Made by a program: the position numbers and the translations under genes. From NCBI GenBank assembly GCA_047615865.1, contig JBLHIB010000001.1, forward strand, positions 73,359 through 137,358: a stretch of DNA of 64,000 nt. The letters are read 5' to 3'. The DNA is from JADFAK01 sp047615865 (lineage in GTDB: Bacteria; Bacteroidota; Bacteroidia; Flavobacteriales_D; Sanyastnellaceae). Positions 1-9,000 of the stretch are shown here, in pieces. A model generated the notes under the pieces. That model had not been told where the DNA came from and ran no database searches. It worked only from the letters and a program-made list of their open reading frames with translations. The stretch's first letter is position 1. Every line of letters begins with the position of its first letter.

Positions 1-591
1 AAGGATACTGACTTGAAAGGAAGCGATTTCGTGGTAATTCCGGGTGGGTTTTCTTATGGTGACTATTTGCGATCTGGCGCAATTGCTCGCTTTTCGCCAA
101 TTATGGATTCTGTAATAGCTCACGCAAATAAAGGGGGCTATGTAATGGGAATTTGCAACGGTTTTCAGATTCTTTGTGAGGCGCATCTTTTACCTGGTGC
201 TCTCATGCATAACAAGAGTCGTAAGTTTATCTGCAAAAACACCTTCATTACACCGCAGAGTCATTCGTGCATGATCTCATCAAATCTAGAATTTGGTCGA
301 GGTTATGAAATCCCTATAGCACACGGAGAAGGAAATTTCTATGCCAAAGAGGATACACTCAAGGCAATCAATGACAACGACCAAGTTATTTTCCGTTACT
401 GCCAAGAAGATGGTCAAATATCAGATAACGTCAATCCAAACGGGTCAGTGCAAAATATAGCTGGTATTTGCAACTTAGGTAAGAATGTATTTGGCATGAT
501 GCCTCATCCTGAAAGGGCTTCTGACTACTTGTTGAACAACACAGATGGCAAGGAAATATTTGAGGGAGCACTGGAGTTGATCAAGGCTTAG
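1..591 (+). CDS. purQ: Phosphoribosylformylglycinamidine synthase glutaminase subunit, 5' partial
   Basis: This is the glutaminase part of FGAM synthase (purine biosynthesis step 4), which makes ammonia from glutamine for the synthetase. The reading frame is open from base 1, so the N-terminus lies outside the window; the TTG at 13 is not the true start. The class I amidotransferase signature is clear: GGFSYGDYLRSGAIA, the nucleophile region GICNGFQIL (Cys of the triad) and the His/Glu part MMPHPERA near the end. About 40 residues seem to be missing at the front compared with a usual PurQ of about 225. Whether it is a separate PurQ or the end of a large PurL cannot be seen here. Confidence 0.93.
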   Translation, partial: KDTDLKGSDFVVIPGGFSYGDYLRSGAIARFSPIMDSVIAHANKGGYVMGICNGFQILCEAHLLPGALMHNKSRKFICKNTFITPQSHSCMISSNLEFGRGYEIPIAHGEGNFYAKEDTLKAINDNDQVIFRYCQEDGQISDNVNPNGSVQNIAGICNLGKNVFGMMPHPERASDYLLNNTDGKEIFEGALELIKA

Positions 592-749
592 TATTCCCAT
601 TTGCGCTAGCTAAATCAATTTTTTCTAGCCCAATTTAGGAAAAACAGTCACGAATACTCACTAAGGCATATTTTGACACAATGCACACAACAAATGATCG
701 TTAGGACATTGACGATATAACAGCAGAGCAATATTTTCCTACATTTGTT

Positions 750-2708
750 ATGCTTAGCGAATCTCAATCCAAGACAATGAGCGAATACAAGGCTGGTCCC
801 CATCTTTCACAAATAAATTTACCTGAAGATCTTCGATCCAAATTTTCTGAGAACGACTTAGAAGCAATTTGTTCTGAATTGCGTCAATACATTGTTGACG
901 TTGTCTCGGAAAAGGGAGGACATTTTGGAGCTAGTTTGGGAGTAGTAGAGCTCACCGTAGCTCTTCATTATGTATTCAACACACCTGAAGATCAGATTGT
1001 CTGGGATGTGGGTCATCAAGCATACGGACATAAGATTCTTACTGGTCGAAGAGATCGTTTTGATACAAACCGAGTTTACAAAGGACTAAGTGGTTTTCCG
1101 AAACGTTCAGAAAGCGAATATGATACGTTTGGCGTAGGCCATTCATCTACTTCTATTTCGGCATCACTAGGCATGGCCGTAGCGAATCGAATCAAGAAAA
1201 ACGATCGTCACCATATTGCCGTAATTGGCGATGGAGCAATGACCGCAGGTCTTGCATTCGAAGCCTTAAACCATGGTGGTGTTGAAGATACTAACATGAT
1301 TGTCGTGCTGAACGACAACTGCATGAGCATTGATCCAAACGTAGGGGCATTAAAAGAATACCTCACGGACATTACGACTTCACATACTTACAATAAGGTT
1401 AAAGATGAAGTTTGGAATCTACTTGGTAAAATCAGCAAGTTCGGTCCTAATGCACAGGCTATTGCACAAAAAGTTGAAAATGGCGTAAAGGCAGCTTTGT
1501 TGCAACAAAGCAACTTATTCGAGTCACTGAACTTTCGCTACTTCGGTCCAATCGATGGCCATGACGTTGATTACTTGGTCAAGGTCTTGAACGATCTTAA
1601 AGATATCCCAGGGCCAAAACTTTTGCATTGTGTTACTACAAAGGGCAAAGGTTTTGCTCCTGCAGAGCGTGAGTCTGCCACAAAATGGCATGCACCCGGT
1701 TTATTTAACAAGGAGACAGGCGAGATCATTAAAGTGACACCAAAAAGTCCACAACCTCCCAAATTTCAGGATGTGTTTGGACACACAATTATTGAACTCG
1801 CTGAAAAAAACGAAAAAATTGTAGGAGTCACACCGGCTATGCCCACTGGTTGCTCTCTTAAATATATGATGGAGGCAATGCCCGATCGGGCTTTTGACGT
1901 AGGAATTGCTGAGCAACATGCAGTCACGTTTTCAGCAGGTATGGCGACTCAAGGATTGGTGCCTTTTTGTAACATCTATTCGTCGTTCATGCAAAGAGCA
2001 TACGACCAAGTAGTTCATGATGTTGCTATCCAGAATCTCAATGTCGTATTCTGTTTGGATCGCGCTGGATTCGCAGGAGCCGATGGTCCAACTCACCACG
2101 GATCTTTCGACATTGCCTATATGCGAAGTATTCCAAACATGGTTGTGAGTTCACCAATGGATGAAAGTGAGCTTCGCAATCTCATGTATACAGCTCAGCT
2201 TCCAGATATGGGACCATTCAGCATTCGATACCCGCGAGGTACTGGATCGCTTACGGAATGGAAAACACCTATGAAGAAAATTAAAGTTGGAACTGGTCGT
2301 CGAATTCGAACTGGTGATGATTTAGCGATATTGTCCATAGGCTCGATTGGTGTGGAAGCTACTAAAGCACTGGAAAAACTAGATGCAAAAGGGATTTCTG
2401 CTGCTCACTATGACATGCGTTTTGCGAAGCCTTTGGACGGAGTACTTCTTCATGAGATATTTGGGAAATTCGACCTTATCGTAACGCTAGAAGACGGTTG
2501 CATTCAAGGTGGAATGGGTAGTGCGATACTGGAATTCATGGCTGACAATGATTACAAAGCCGCTGTAAAGCGACTTGGAATACCGGATCAATTTATTGAG
2601 CACGGCACCCAGGCTGAATTGTATCATGAATGTGGATATGATGCAGATGGAATAGTAGCTACTTGTCTAGAACTTGCCAGCGAGAGCCGTAAAAAGCTTG
2701 TTGGATAA
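750..2708 (+). CDS. dxs: 1-deoxy-D-xylulose-5-phosphate synthase
   Basis: Thiamine-diphosphate enzyme that condenses pyruvate and glyceraldehyde 3-phosphate, the first step of the MEP isoprenoid pathway. The protein has the full DXS length (about 650 residues). Visible motifs are WDVGHQAYGHKILTGR and GVGHSSTSISASLGMA in the N-terminal half, the ThDP/Mg motif GDGAMTAG followed by LNDN, then DVGIAEQHAVTFSAGMA and DRAGFAGADGPTHHG in the transketolase-like middle domain. ATG 750 gives a nine-residue extension over ATG 777. A -7-like box TACATTTG at 740-747 sits so close to 750 that 777 may be the real start. The DUF2480 gene follows after 8 bases, so they are likely co-transcribed. Confidence 0.95.
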   Translation: MLSESQSKTMSEYKAGPHLSQINLPEDLRSKFSENDLEAICSELRQYIVDVVSEKGGHFGASLGVVELTVALHYVFNTPEDQIVWDVGHQAYGHKILTGRRDRFDTNRVYKGLSGFPKRSESEYDTFGVGHSSTSISASLGMAVANRIKKNDRHHIAVIGDGAMTAGLAFEALNHGGVEDTNMIVVLNDNCMSIDPNVGALKEYLTDITTSHTYNKVKDEVWNLLGKISKFGPNAQAIAQKVENGVKAALLQQSNLFESLNFRYFGPIDGHDVDYLVKVLNDLKDIPGPKLLHCVTTKGKGFAPAERESATKWHAPGLFNKETGEIIKVTPKSPQPPKFQDVFGHTIIELAEKNEKIVGVTPAMPTGCSLKYMMEAMPDRAFDVGIAEQHAVTFSAGMATQGLVPFCNIYSSFMQRAYDQVVHDVAIQNLNVVFCLDRAGFAGADGPTHHGSFDIAYMRSIPNMVVSSPMDESELRNLMYTAQLPDMGPFSIRYPRGTGSLTEWKTPMKKIKVGTGRRIRTGDDLAILSIGSIGVEATKALEKLDAKGISAAHYDMRFAKPLDGVLLHEIFGKFDLIVTLEDGCIQGGMGSAILEFMADNDYKAAVKRLGIPDQFIEHGTQAELYHECGYDADGIVATCLELASESRKKLVG

Positions 2709-2716
2709 CCTATCCT

Positions 2717-3235
2717 ATGTCTGAAATCATCAACAAAATCGAAAACAGTGGTTTGATCACTATAGACCTAGAGGCCTACAAGCCAAAAGGAACGATTGTC
2801 GTAATTGACATAAAAAACCAGTTGTGGCAGGGAATGATTTTGAAAGAGGAGCCTTTTCGCGCTTGGGTCAAAGAGACCGATTGGAGTCAATACCGAGATC
2901 AATTGGTGGGAGTATTTTGCTCTGAAGATGCCATTGTCCCTATTTGGGCTTTTATGTTGATCGCCTCCAAATTAGAGGGTATCGCGGAAAATGTAACCCT
3001 AGGTTCCGAAAAACTCATTCTCGAAAAACACTTCCGAACTGCTATATCATCCCTTGATGTTCAACCTTTTACTGATTCCAAGATTATGATCAAGGGGTGT
3101 GGTAAGAATGTTCCTGATTCCGCTTACTTAGATTTCTTGGCTCTGGTGCAACCAGTAGCCGCAAGTATCATGTATGGAGAGCCCTGTGGAGCCGTTCCTG
3201 TCTGGAAAAAGCCACGTGCCAAACGTAGTTTGTAA
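2717..3235 (+). CDS. DUF2480 family protein
   Basis: A 172-residue protein that I recognise as DUF2480, a conserved family found mainly in Bacteroidota with no known function. It has no signal peptide or membrane segment and is probably cytoplasmic. Visible hallmarks are the N-terminal region KGTIVVIDIKNQLWQGMILKE and the C-terminal GEPCGAVPVWKKP. It starts 8 bases after dxs and is probably translated from the same mRNA. I cannot assign a reaction; co-transcription with dxs is the only contextual clue and may be accidental. Confidence 0.85.
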   Translation: MSEIINKIENSGLITIDLEAYKPKGTIVVIDIKNQLWQGMILKEEPFRAWVKETDWSQYRDQLVGVFCSEDAIVPIWAFMLIASKLEGIAENVTLGSEKLILEKHFRTAISSLDVQPFTDSKIMIKGCGKNVPDSAYLDFLALVQPVAASIMYGEPCGAVPVWKKPRAKRSL

Positions 3236-3260
3236 GATTATTCCTACATAGTATTAAGAA

Positions 3261-3283
3261 TTGGTCTTACTCAGTAAGATCAA
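3261..3283 (+). other. 10-bp stem-loop after the dxs-DUF2480 operon
   Basis: TTGGTCTTAC (3261-3270), loop TCA, GTAAGATCAA (3274-3283). All ten positions pair if one G-T wobble is allowed. It lies 25 bases after the DUF2480 stop and just before a -7-like box (TACCTTTG, 3292-3299). There is no U-run after the stem, so it is not a textbook intrinsic terminator. It could still end or stabilise the upstream transcript, or be an operator for the response regulator operon. Confidence 0.45.
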
Positions 3284-3332
3284 TGTGCTGATACCTTTGA
3301 GGAAAATAGTTTTATAGAAACTTGGAGGAGGC

Positions 3333-3704
3333 ATGAGGACTAAGCTCTTATTAATCGATGACGAAGTGGTGACATTGAAAACCACCAAAATGCTGCTCGA
3401 CATGCACGGTTACGATGTCGAAATTTCATTGACTATAAGCGAAGCCATCTCCGTATTGACCACCTCAGCAATAGATTTAATCCTACTTGATATATCTATG
3501 CCTACCATTGATGGTTTTGATTTTATAAAATTAATGGAATCATTACGGATCAGAGTTCCCGTTATTTTTCTTTCAAATACAGACGATCCTTACACCCTTA
3601 AATTGGCAACTTCCGAGGGCGTCAAGCGCTGCGTAAAAAAGAATGAAGAGTTCATGATTCTACCACAGATTATTGAAGAAGTACTATCTGAAAAAGAGAA
3701 ATGA
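3333..3704 (+). CDS. Single-domain response regulator (CheY-like)
   Basis: A stand-alone receiver domain of 123 residues with no output domain. Phosphorylation pocket residues are present: Asp9/Asp10, the phospho-acceptor Asp53 in LLDISMP, Ser in VIFLSN and a Lys in the VKRCVKK segment. An unusually good Shine-Dalgarno sequence (GGAGGAGG) precedes the ATG, which is notable in Bacteroidota. The stop codon overlaps the start of the histidine kinase behind it (ATGA), so the two are translationally coupled and this regulator is probably that kinase's partner. A DNA target is unlikely because there is no effector domain. Confidence 0.88.
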   Translation: MRTKLLLIDDEVVTLKTTKMLLDMHGYDVEISLTISEAISVLTTSAIDLILLDISMPTIDGFDFIKLMESLRIRVPVIFLSNTDDPYTLKLATSEGVKRCVKKNEEFMILPQIIEEVLSEKEK

Positions 3705-4414
3705 CAAACCCACACTTCACCCCCAAAATGCACACGAAAGCTTTAGATACACCTACAAATGAATTTGAAAGATTCGTTTACATTGTATCTCATGACTTAA
3801 ACGAGCCGCTTAGAATGATGACGTCTTTCATGGATTTGATAGACAAGAAACATGGAGATAGTTTGCCTGAAGAAGCGCAGACATACATTCGCTACTGCAA
3901 GGAAAACGCTGACAAAATGAAACTCATGATGCGCGCGCTTGTTGACTATTCAAGAGTTGGTCGAACCACTGAAGAAATCACTGAAATAGTTTTAGGGGAT
4001 TTGATGGAAGATTTATTTGACATGTTCAGCGCCGACCTGAAATTGAGCAATGCTTCTGTTGATTACAAAAACCTTCCCAATGCTCATGCTCAACCCAGCT
4101 TGATCATTGATCTTTTCAAAATCTTGTTTCAAAATGCCTTCGAAAATAAACGGTCAGATCACTTGCACATAAAAATCACTTCACAAACAGAAGGAGATTA
4201 CCATGAGTTTTGTGTAGAAGACAATGGCAAAGGGATAAAATCTGTATATTTAGATAGCGTTTGCGAGATATTTCGCAAGGCCGATAAGAACACCCCAAAT
4301 ATTGGAGCAGGTCTGGCAGTTGCCAAGGCTATAGTTGAAAAATTTGGTGGCCAATTACGGATTGATTCCATAGAAAATAAAGGAACAAAAGTCCACTTCA
4401 CCTTACCAACTTAA
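3701..4414 (+). CDS. Soluble sensor histidine kinase (HisKA plus HATPase)
   Basis: A short 237-residue kinase without membrane segments or an obvious sensory domain. The dimerisation/phospho-acceptor helix reads FVYIVSHDLNEPLRMM with His31 as the likely phosphorylation site. The ATPase domain shows an N-box-like segment (LFQNAFENK), the G1 box VEDNGKGI and the G2 box NIGAGLAVAKAI. The HDLNEPLR form resembles the bacteriophytochrome-like HDLxEPLR kinases. Its start overlaps the preceding receiver gene by 4 bases, and the next kinase follows 5 bases downstream. Input probably comes from a partner protein. Confidence 0.88.
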   Translation: MTNPHFTPKMHTKALDTPTNEFERFVYIVSHDLNEPLRMMTSFMDLIDKKHGDSLPEEAQTYIRYCKENADKMKLMMRALVDYSRVGRTTEEITEIVLGDLMEDLFDMFSADLKLSNASVDYKNLPNAHAQPSLIIDLFKILFQNAFENKRSDHLHIKITSQTEGDYHEFCVEDNGKGIKSVYLDSVCEIFRKADKNTPNIGAGLAVAKAIVEKFGGQLRIDSIENKGTKVHFTLPT

Positions 4415-4419
4415 CCTGA

Positions 4420-6603
4420 ATGAATTATCTGAAGATTAACATCCTGGTCGTCGAAGACAACTTACAGGACTATATCATCTTCAAAGAAATATTAGGTCAA
4501 ATACGAGATTTTTTCATTCACATTGAACACGCTGAGACTTTAGAGCAAGCGGTCGACCTTGTAAATGATAACGTCTTTGACATCATATTTCTTGACCTGT
4601 TTCTCCCCGATAGTTTCGGACAGGAGACTTTTACTTCTTTGCACCGGGGAATCATTGACACTCCCATTGTTATACTTTCTGGACTTAGTGATAAAAACAT
4701 AGCCCTTGAAATTGTCAAACTTGGAGCTCAAGACTATATAGTAAAAGGCGAGTTCGACAGTAACTTGCTGGAAAAATCGATCATCTATTCAATCGAAAGA
4801 AAAAAGTTTCAGGACAAGCTTCTCAAATCAGAAAAGAAGTACAAGTCCACTTTCCAATCTGTAGGTGTCGCCATTGGAGATTATGACTACTCTCTTCTTT
4901 TAGAGTATCTCACAAAACTAAAGCAACAAGGAGTAACAGACATTCTCAAGCACCTGAATATTAATCGAAGCAATTACATGGACATCAGGTCCATGCTTAA
5001 ATTACAAGATCTCAATCCTGAGACGCTCAACCTTTATGGATGCAAATCCGTCTCAGATTTTAGAACCAACGTGCACAAGTTCTATTCAGCCAAAAGCACT
5101 GATCACATGGAAAGTCTAGTGTTGGCAATTTGGAATAATCAAGCTTCATATGAAGGAGAAGCATATTTTCTAAATTCCAAAGGCGAAGAAATATGTACTT
5201 GGAAACATGCGAAATTTCTGGGCAATGAGTTTGGCTATTACCGCATGCTTATGAGTACTACTAATATCTCCGCGATGAAAGAAAAGGAGAGAGAAGTTTT
5301 TCACCAAGCAAAGCTTTTACAAGGAATCTCAAATGGTGCTGGAGAGTTAATTTCCTCCGAAGACACCAAAGAAGCCTTGAGCAAAGCTATGAAGGTTACC
5401 TGTCAGGCATTAGACGCTAATTTGGGCGTCATTTTTAAATTGGAAGATGACGGAAAAGAAGCTCAATTTAAGATTATAAAAACCTGGAATGGAGATGATC
5501 AAAATTCTTCCATAGAAAATCTCAATGCGAGTTTATTGGGAATTAATAGTTCGGTATTTGAATCTCATTTCGATGACTTCACAAGTGGATCTTGTGTTGA
5601 ACTCCGCACCGAGGAGGGGCAAGAAATACTCAATGGGCTACACTCCAGAATTTGTAATCTTATCGGTGCGCCAATCTTAGTGAACAATGCTATTTGGGGC
5701 ACTTTATTGGTAATTCGAGACGAGCAGAATGCAACCTGGTCAAATTACGAGAAATCTAGCCTTCTTACAGTGGCAAGAAACATGGGAGCTGCAATATCTA
5801 AAGACACAGTTCTGGAAGCTCTTGAAGAGCTGAACGACACTTTAGAAGTCAGAGTTACCCAACGCACCGACAAAATGCGTTCTGCTATCAAAGAACTAGA
5901 GAGCTTTAGCTATTCAATTTCACATGACCTGAGGGCTCCCTTGAGAGCAATATCTAGCTTTTCACAAGTCCTTGATGAAGAAACGGAAAAGGACTTAAAC
6001 GAAACGCATAGATCATATCTGGGCCATATCATCCGCGGCGCTCAAGAAATGAGTGATTTGATTGACGATTTATTGAATTTCTCTCGAATGGGAAGGTTAC
6101 CGCTGAATCATTCTATGATCGATCTGGAAGCCCTTGTTAACGAGGTCATTCAAGAATTGACCATTTCAATTGAGGATCAAGAAATTTCTTTTCTAGTTCA
6201 CAATTTACCAAAATGCCAAGGTGACAAGGCATTGGTGAGGCAAGTACTCGTAAATCTTATTTGGAATGCGATTAAATATTCGAAAAACAAACCCAAAACA
6301 AGCATTGAAATTGGGTCTAACCAAAATGATGACTTCAACGAATATTGGGTCAAGGACAACGGTGTAGGTTTTGATATGGCATTTGCCGACAAACTTTTTG
6401 GCGTATTCCAACGACTACATCATGGAGATGATTTTGACGGAACTGGAGTCGGGCTTGCCATTGTTAAAAGAATAGTAGACAGACATGGCGGTTTCGTTAA
6501 AGCATACGCGGAAGTTGAGAATGGCGCAACCTTCTATTTTTCAGTGCCCTCAGCGACAGCTAAAATACAAAAACCGGATATTACTTCGGAGGAATTGGAC
6601 TAG
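4420..6603 (+). CDS. Receiver-PAS-GAF hybrid sensor histidine kinase
   Basis: A 727-residue cytoplasmic multidomain kinase. In order: an N-terminal receiver (Asp12-13 pocket, phospho-acceptor Asp59 in FLDLFLP, to about residue 125), a PAS-like region (about 145-280) containing the WKHAKFLG stretch, a GAF-like domain (about 295-465), a short coiled linker (EALEELNDTLEVRV), HisKA with SISHDLRAPLRA (His502) and HATPase (DNGVGFD, GTGVGLAIVKRIVDRHGG). It has no membrane segments. It closes a three-gene phosphorelay operon with the single receiver and small kinase upstream. The gene ends in a 4-base tail-to-tail overlap with the DUF349 gene on the other strand. Confidence 0.88.
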   Translation: MNYLKINILVVEDNLQDYIIFKEILGQIRDFFIHIEHAETLEQAVDLVNDNVFDIIFLDLFLPDSFGQETFTSLHRGIIDTPIVILSGLSDKNIALEIVKLGAQDYIVKGEFDSNLLEKSIIYSIERKKFQDKLLKSEKKYKSTFQSVGVAIGDYDYSLLLEYLTKLKQQGVTDILKHLNINRSNYMDIRSMLKLQDLNPETLNLYGCKSVSDFRTNVHKFYSAKSTDHMESLVLAIWNNQASYEGEAYFLNSKGEEICTWKHAKFLGNEFGYYRMLMSTTNISAMKEKEREVFHQAKLLQGISNGAGELISSEDTKEALSKAMKVTCQALDANLGVIFKLEDDGKEAQFKIIKTWNGDDQNSSIENLNASLLGINSSVFESHFDDFTSGSCVELRTEEGQEILNGLHSRICNLIGAPILVNNAIWGTLLVIRDEQNATWSNYEKSSLLTVARNMGAAISKDTVLEALEELNDTLEVRVTQRTDKMRSAIKELESFSYSISHDLRAPLRAISSFSQVLDEETEKDLNETHRSYLGHIIRGAQEMSDLIDDLLNFSRMGRLPLNHSMIDLEALVNEVIQELTISIEDQEISFLVHNLPKCQGDKALVRQVLVNLIWNAIKYSKNKPKTSIEIGSNQNDDFNEYWVKDNGVGFDMAFADKLFGVFQRLHHGDDFDGTGVGLAIVKRIVDRHGGFVKAYAEVENGATFYFSVPSATAKIQKPDITSEELD

Positions 6604-8276
6604 TCATCAATTAGATCTAGTTTTTTCTCAAGTTCAGCAATTTCGCGCTCGCCAGCTTTAATTTTCTTATCAATTTCACGCCTCATAGCGTCTGCACCTT
6701 TTCCGGTGAACAACATCATATTGCCCTCGTACTGGCGAATCATGCTCTGAATCTTTTCTACCTTACCTAGAATAAAACCTCTTTCTTTGTGCAACTGACC
6801 TTGTGAATTTCCGCCAATTCGTTGCTTGAAACTCAGAATATTTCTTTCCTCGTCGTTCACATTCAATTGGGTATACTTCACATCCAAGGCCGCATTGTAC
6901 TTGTCATAAACCACTTGCAAATCTCTTTTCGGCACATGACCAATTTCATGCCATTTTACCGAAAACTCTTTGAGCTTGAGAATATCCTCATGCTTATTAC
7001 CCGAAAGTTTAGAAGTATTGATTTCTTCAACCAAAGCTTCCTTCAGTTTTAGGTTTTCTGCCTGCTCTTTATCCATTGACCCGAAGTGAGTCTTTTTTGC
7101 CTTGAAATAAACATCACATGCAGCCCGGAATTCATTCCAAAGCTTTTGTTCTTCGAAATGAGCAGCAGGACCCACCTTCTTCCACTCGTCTTGCAAACCG
7201 ATCAACGCCTGCGTTGTTTCTTTCCAGTTGGTGTTGGTTGAAAGCTCTTTTGCCTTAACGATAAGTTCGTCTTTTTTCTTTTTACTCTCGTTGTGTACGT
7301 CGCGTCTAGAATCATAAAACGCCTGTTTAGTGGCAAAAAACTTGTCGCACTTACCACGAAACTCTTCCCATACTACCTCATTGTCAACCTTTCGAGCAAA
7401 ACCAATGCTTCGCCATGCTTCCTGAAGCGCCAAAACTTGTTCGGTCTTTTTCTTCCATGTTCCGTGATTCTGGATGTCCAAATCCACAAATGCATCAAGC
7501 TGAACTACAAGCTCCTTCTTTTTCTCAAGATTTACATCCTGTTCCTTCTGGAGTTCGTTGTAGTGATCTTTTATTTTCGAAATATGCTCTCGACAAGCTC
7601 CAAAAAACTCATCCGCCATTTGCATATAAGTCTCTCTTGCAGAAGGTCCTACTTCCATCCATTTAGACTGGAGACTGCGGACTTCTAAATCCAACTCACG
7701 AATCGGTAATTCTGTATTTACAGCTTTCACCGCAGCAATTAGATCAATTTTTATCTTCTCATTTATCTTCAAGTCATGCTCTTTCAGCTCCTTGTAGATA
7801 TTGATATTGTAGAAAAAATCATCTCGTAACCGGATGAAATCATCTTGAATTTCTCTGTGTTTATCTCCGGGTACTTGGCCAATCTTATTCCATTCATCAG
7901 AAAGCTCTTTGAACGTGCCAAAGGCCTTTCCAATGTTTTCTTCGTCCTGAATTAAGAGTTTCAAACTGCCGAGGATTTCCTTTTTCTTTTCGAGATTCTT
8001 CTTTTGCTCCACCGCGATTAACTCGCGCTGAGCTTGATCTTTCTCCTTAAAAGACGCATAATTCGATTCGAATTCTGCATCCAAAGTGTTCGGCTGAAAA
8101 ATAAATTCTTCGCCTTCCTCGTGTTCTACACCATCCCAAGCAGTTTTCTGCTCAGCTTTTTCCCGTAATGTCTCGGTATTGTACCGAGACACTAACGATT
8201 TTATTTCGGCTTTAGTTGATGAGGGATCCTCAGTAGAGGCCATCGCCATCATTTGTGCCAGCAATTCTGCTTTCAT
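6600..8276 (-). CDS. DUF349 domain protein, charged coiled-coil repeat protein
   Basis: A 558-residue, strongly charged, mostly helical protein with several copies of the DUF349 repeat, each ending in a pattern such as DEWKKVGP, EAWRSIGF, VKWHEIGH or SKWMEVGP. Five or more copies can be seen between about residues 110 and 455. No signal peptide or membrane segment. DUF349 proteins are common in Bacteroidota and their biochemical role is not established. The C-terminus is a Lys/Glu-rich helix. Its stop overlaps the upstream-strand kinase stop in CTAG. A promoter-like pair lies 33-64 bases before the ATG. Confidence 0.85.
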   Translation of the reverse strand: MKAELLAQMMAMASTEDPSSTKAEIKSLVSRYNTETLREKAEQKTAWDGVEHEEGEEFIFQPNTLDAEFESNYASFKEKDQAQRELIAVEQKKNLEKKKEILGSLKLLIQDEENIGKAFGTFKELSDEWNKIGQVPGDKHREIQDDFIRLRDDFFYNINIYKELKEHDLKINEKIKIDLIAAVKAVNTELPIRELDLEVRSLQSKWMEVGPSARETYMQMADEFFGACREHISKIKDHYNELQKEQDVNLEKKKELVVQLDAFVDLDIQNHGTWKKKTEQVLALQEAWRSIGFARKVDNEVVWEEFRGKCDKFFATKQAFYDSRRDVHNESKKKKDELIVKAKELSTNTNWKETTQALIGLQDEWKKVGPAAHFEEQKLWNEFRAACDVYFKAKKTHFGSMDKEQAENLKLKEALVEEINTSKLSGNKHEDILKLKEFSVKWHEIGHVPKRDLQVVYDKYNAALDVKYTQLNVNDEERNILSFKQRIGGNSQGQLHKERGFILGKVEKIQSMIRQYEGNMMLFTGKGADAMRREIDKKIKAGEREIAELEKKLDLIDD

Positions 8277-8308
8277 CGTCAGTTGTTTTTCAATCTAAAG
8301 TATTGAGG

Positions 8309-8340
8309 CAAAAGTAACAATTATAGATACTTCATGCCAA
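8309..8340 (-). promoter_or_regulatory. Promoter of the DUF349 gene
   Basis: On the minus strand, TTG (8338-8340) is followed after 21 bases by TACTTTTG (8309-8316), matching the Bacteroidota primary sigma consensus TTG-N19-21-TAnnTTTG. Transcription would start near 8302, leaving a leader of roughly 25 bases before the ATG at 8276. No experimental support. Confidence 0.5.
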
Positions 8341-8508
8341 TTGGAAAAAACGAATTCTAAGTAAGAAGGTTTCATTCAATCCACTTCTTTCGTTTTTCGA
8401 GCTTAGCAGTTCCTTTGCGCAACTGCCATTATACCCGCATTCATCGGTGAAAGAGGCGAATAAATAATAATTATTACAAGCAAAATCAATTGGCTAATTT
8501 TACCCCTG

Positions 8509-8961
8509 ATGGAAGAAGAATTAGCTGAAAGACTTCGGAGATGGTGTGCCTATCAGGAGCGATGCACGTCTCAATTGCAGGAAAAAATGCGCAAAATGGA
8601 TCTCAGTGACGAACAAGTAGATCGATTCATTGGCCTGCTGAAGGAGGAAGGATTCCTTGATGACACGAGATTTGCCATTTCATTTGCCAGCGGCAAAATC
8701 AGAATTAAAAAATGGGGAAGAATTAAAGTGCGCGCCGAGCTTAGTCGATTAAGAATCGCCAGCTCACTGATTGAAACTGCATTAGATTCCTTTGACAGAG
8801 AGGAGTACGACGCATTGGTAATTGAAACAGCTCGCAAGAAAAGCGCGTTGATTCGAGAAAATGATAAGTATGTTAAAACAGGGAAGCTAGCCCAATTCCT
8901 AATATCAAAGGGTATCGAACAACAACAGGCCTGGCAAGCGGCAAAATTAGTCGTTGACTAA
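8509..8961 (+). CDS. recX: Regulatory protein RecX
   Basis: RecX binds RecA filaments and modulates strand exchange. The 150-residue protein shows the tandem three-helix repeats of the family: CSQL-like opening (YQERCTSQLQEKM), then FIGLLKEEGFLDDTRFAISFA and a middle segment KIRIKKWGRIKVRAEL, with the C-terminal repeat KLAQFLISKGIEQQQAWQAAK. Length and motif order are normal for RecX. It is not next to recA here. The start ATG lies 6 bases after TAATTTTA (8495-8502), a near match to the -7 box, so its mRNA may have almost no leader. Confidence 0.88.
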   Translation: MEEELAERLRRWCAYQERCTSQLQEKMRKMDLSDEQVDRFIGLLKEEGFLDDTRFAISFASGKIRIKKWGRIKVRAELSRLRIASSLIETALDSFDREEYDALVIETARKKSALIRENDKYVKTGKLAQFLISKGIEQQQAWQAAKLVVD

Positions 8962-9000
8962 AGCACCTCAAATTGCGATTCCTTGCTTACATTTGCGCCC

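Noticed and set aside
7293..7688. Plus-strand ORF inside the DUF349 gene
   Set aside because: Shadow of a clearly conserved repeat protein; no start signal or known motif.
8988..8995. Promoter of prfB
   Set aside because: TACATTTG matches the -7 box but no TTG is found 18-21 bases upstream, so it is not listed as a promoter.
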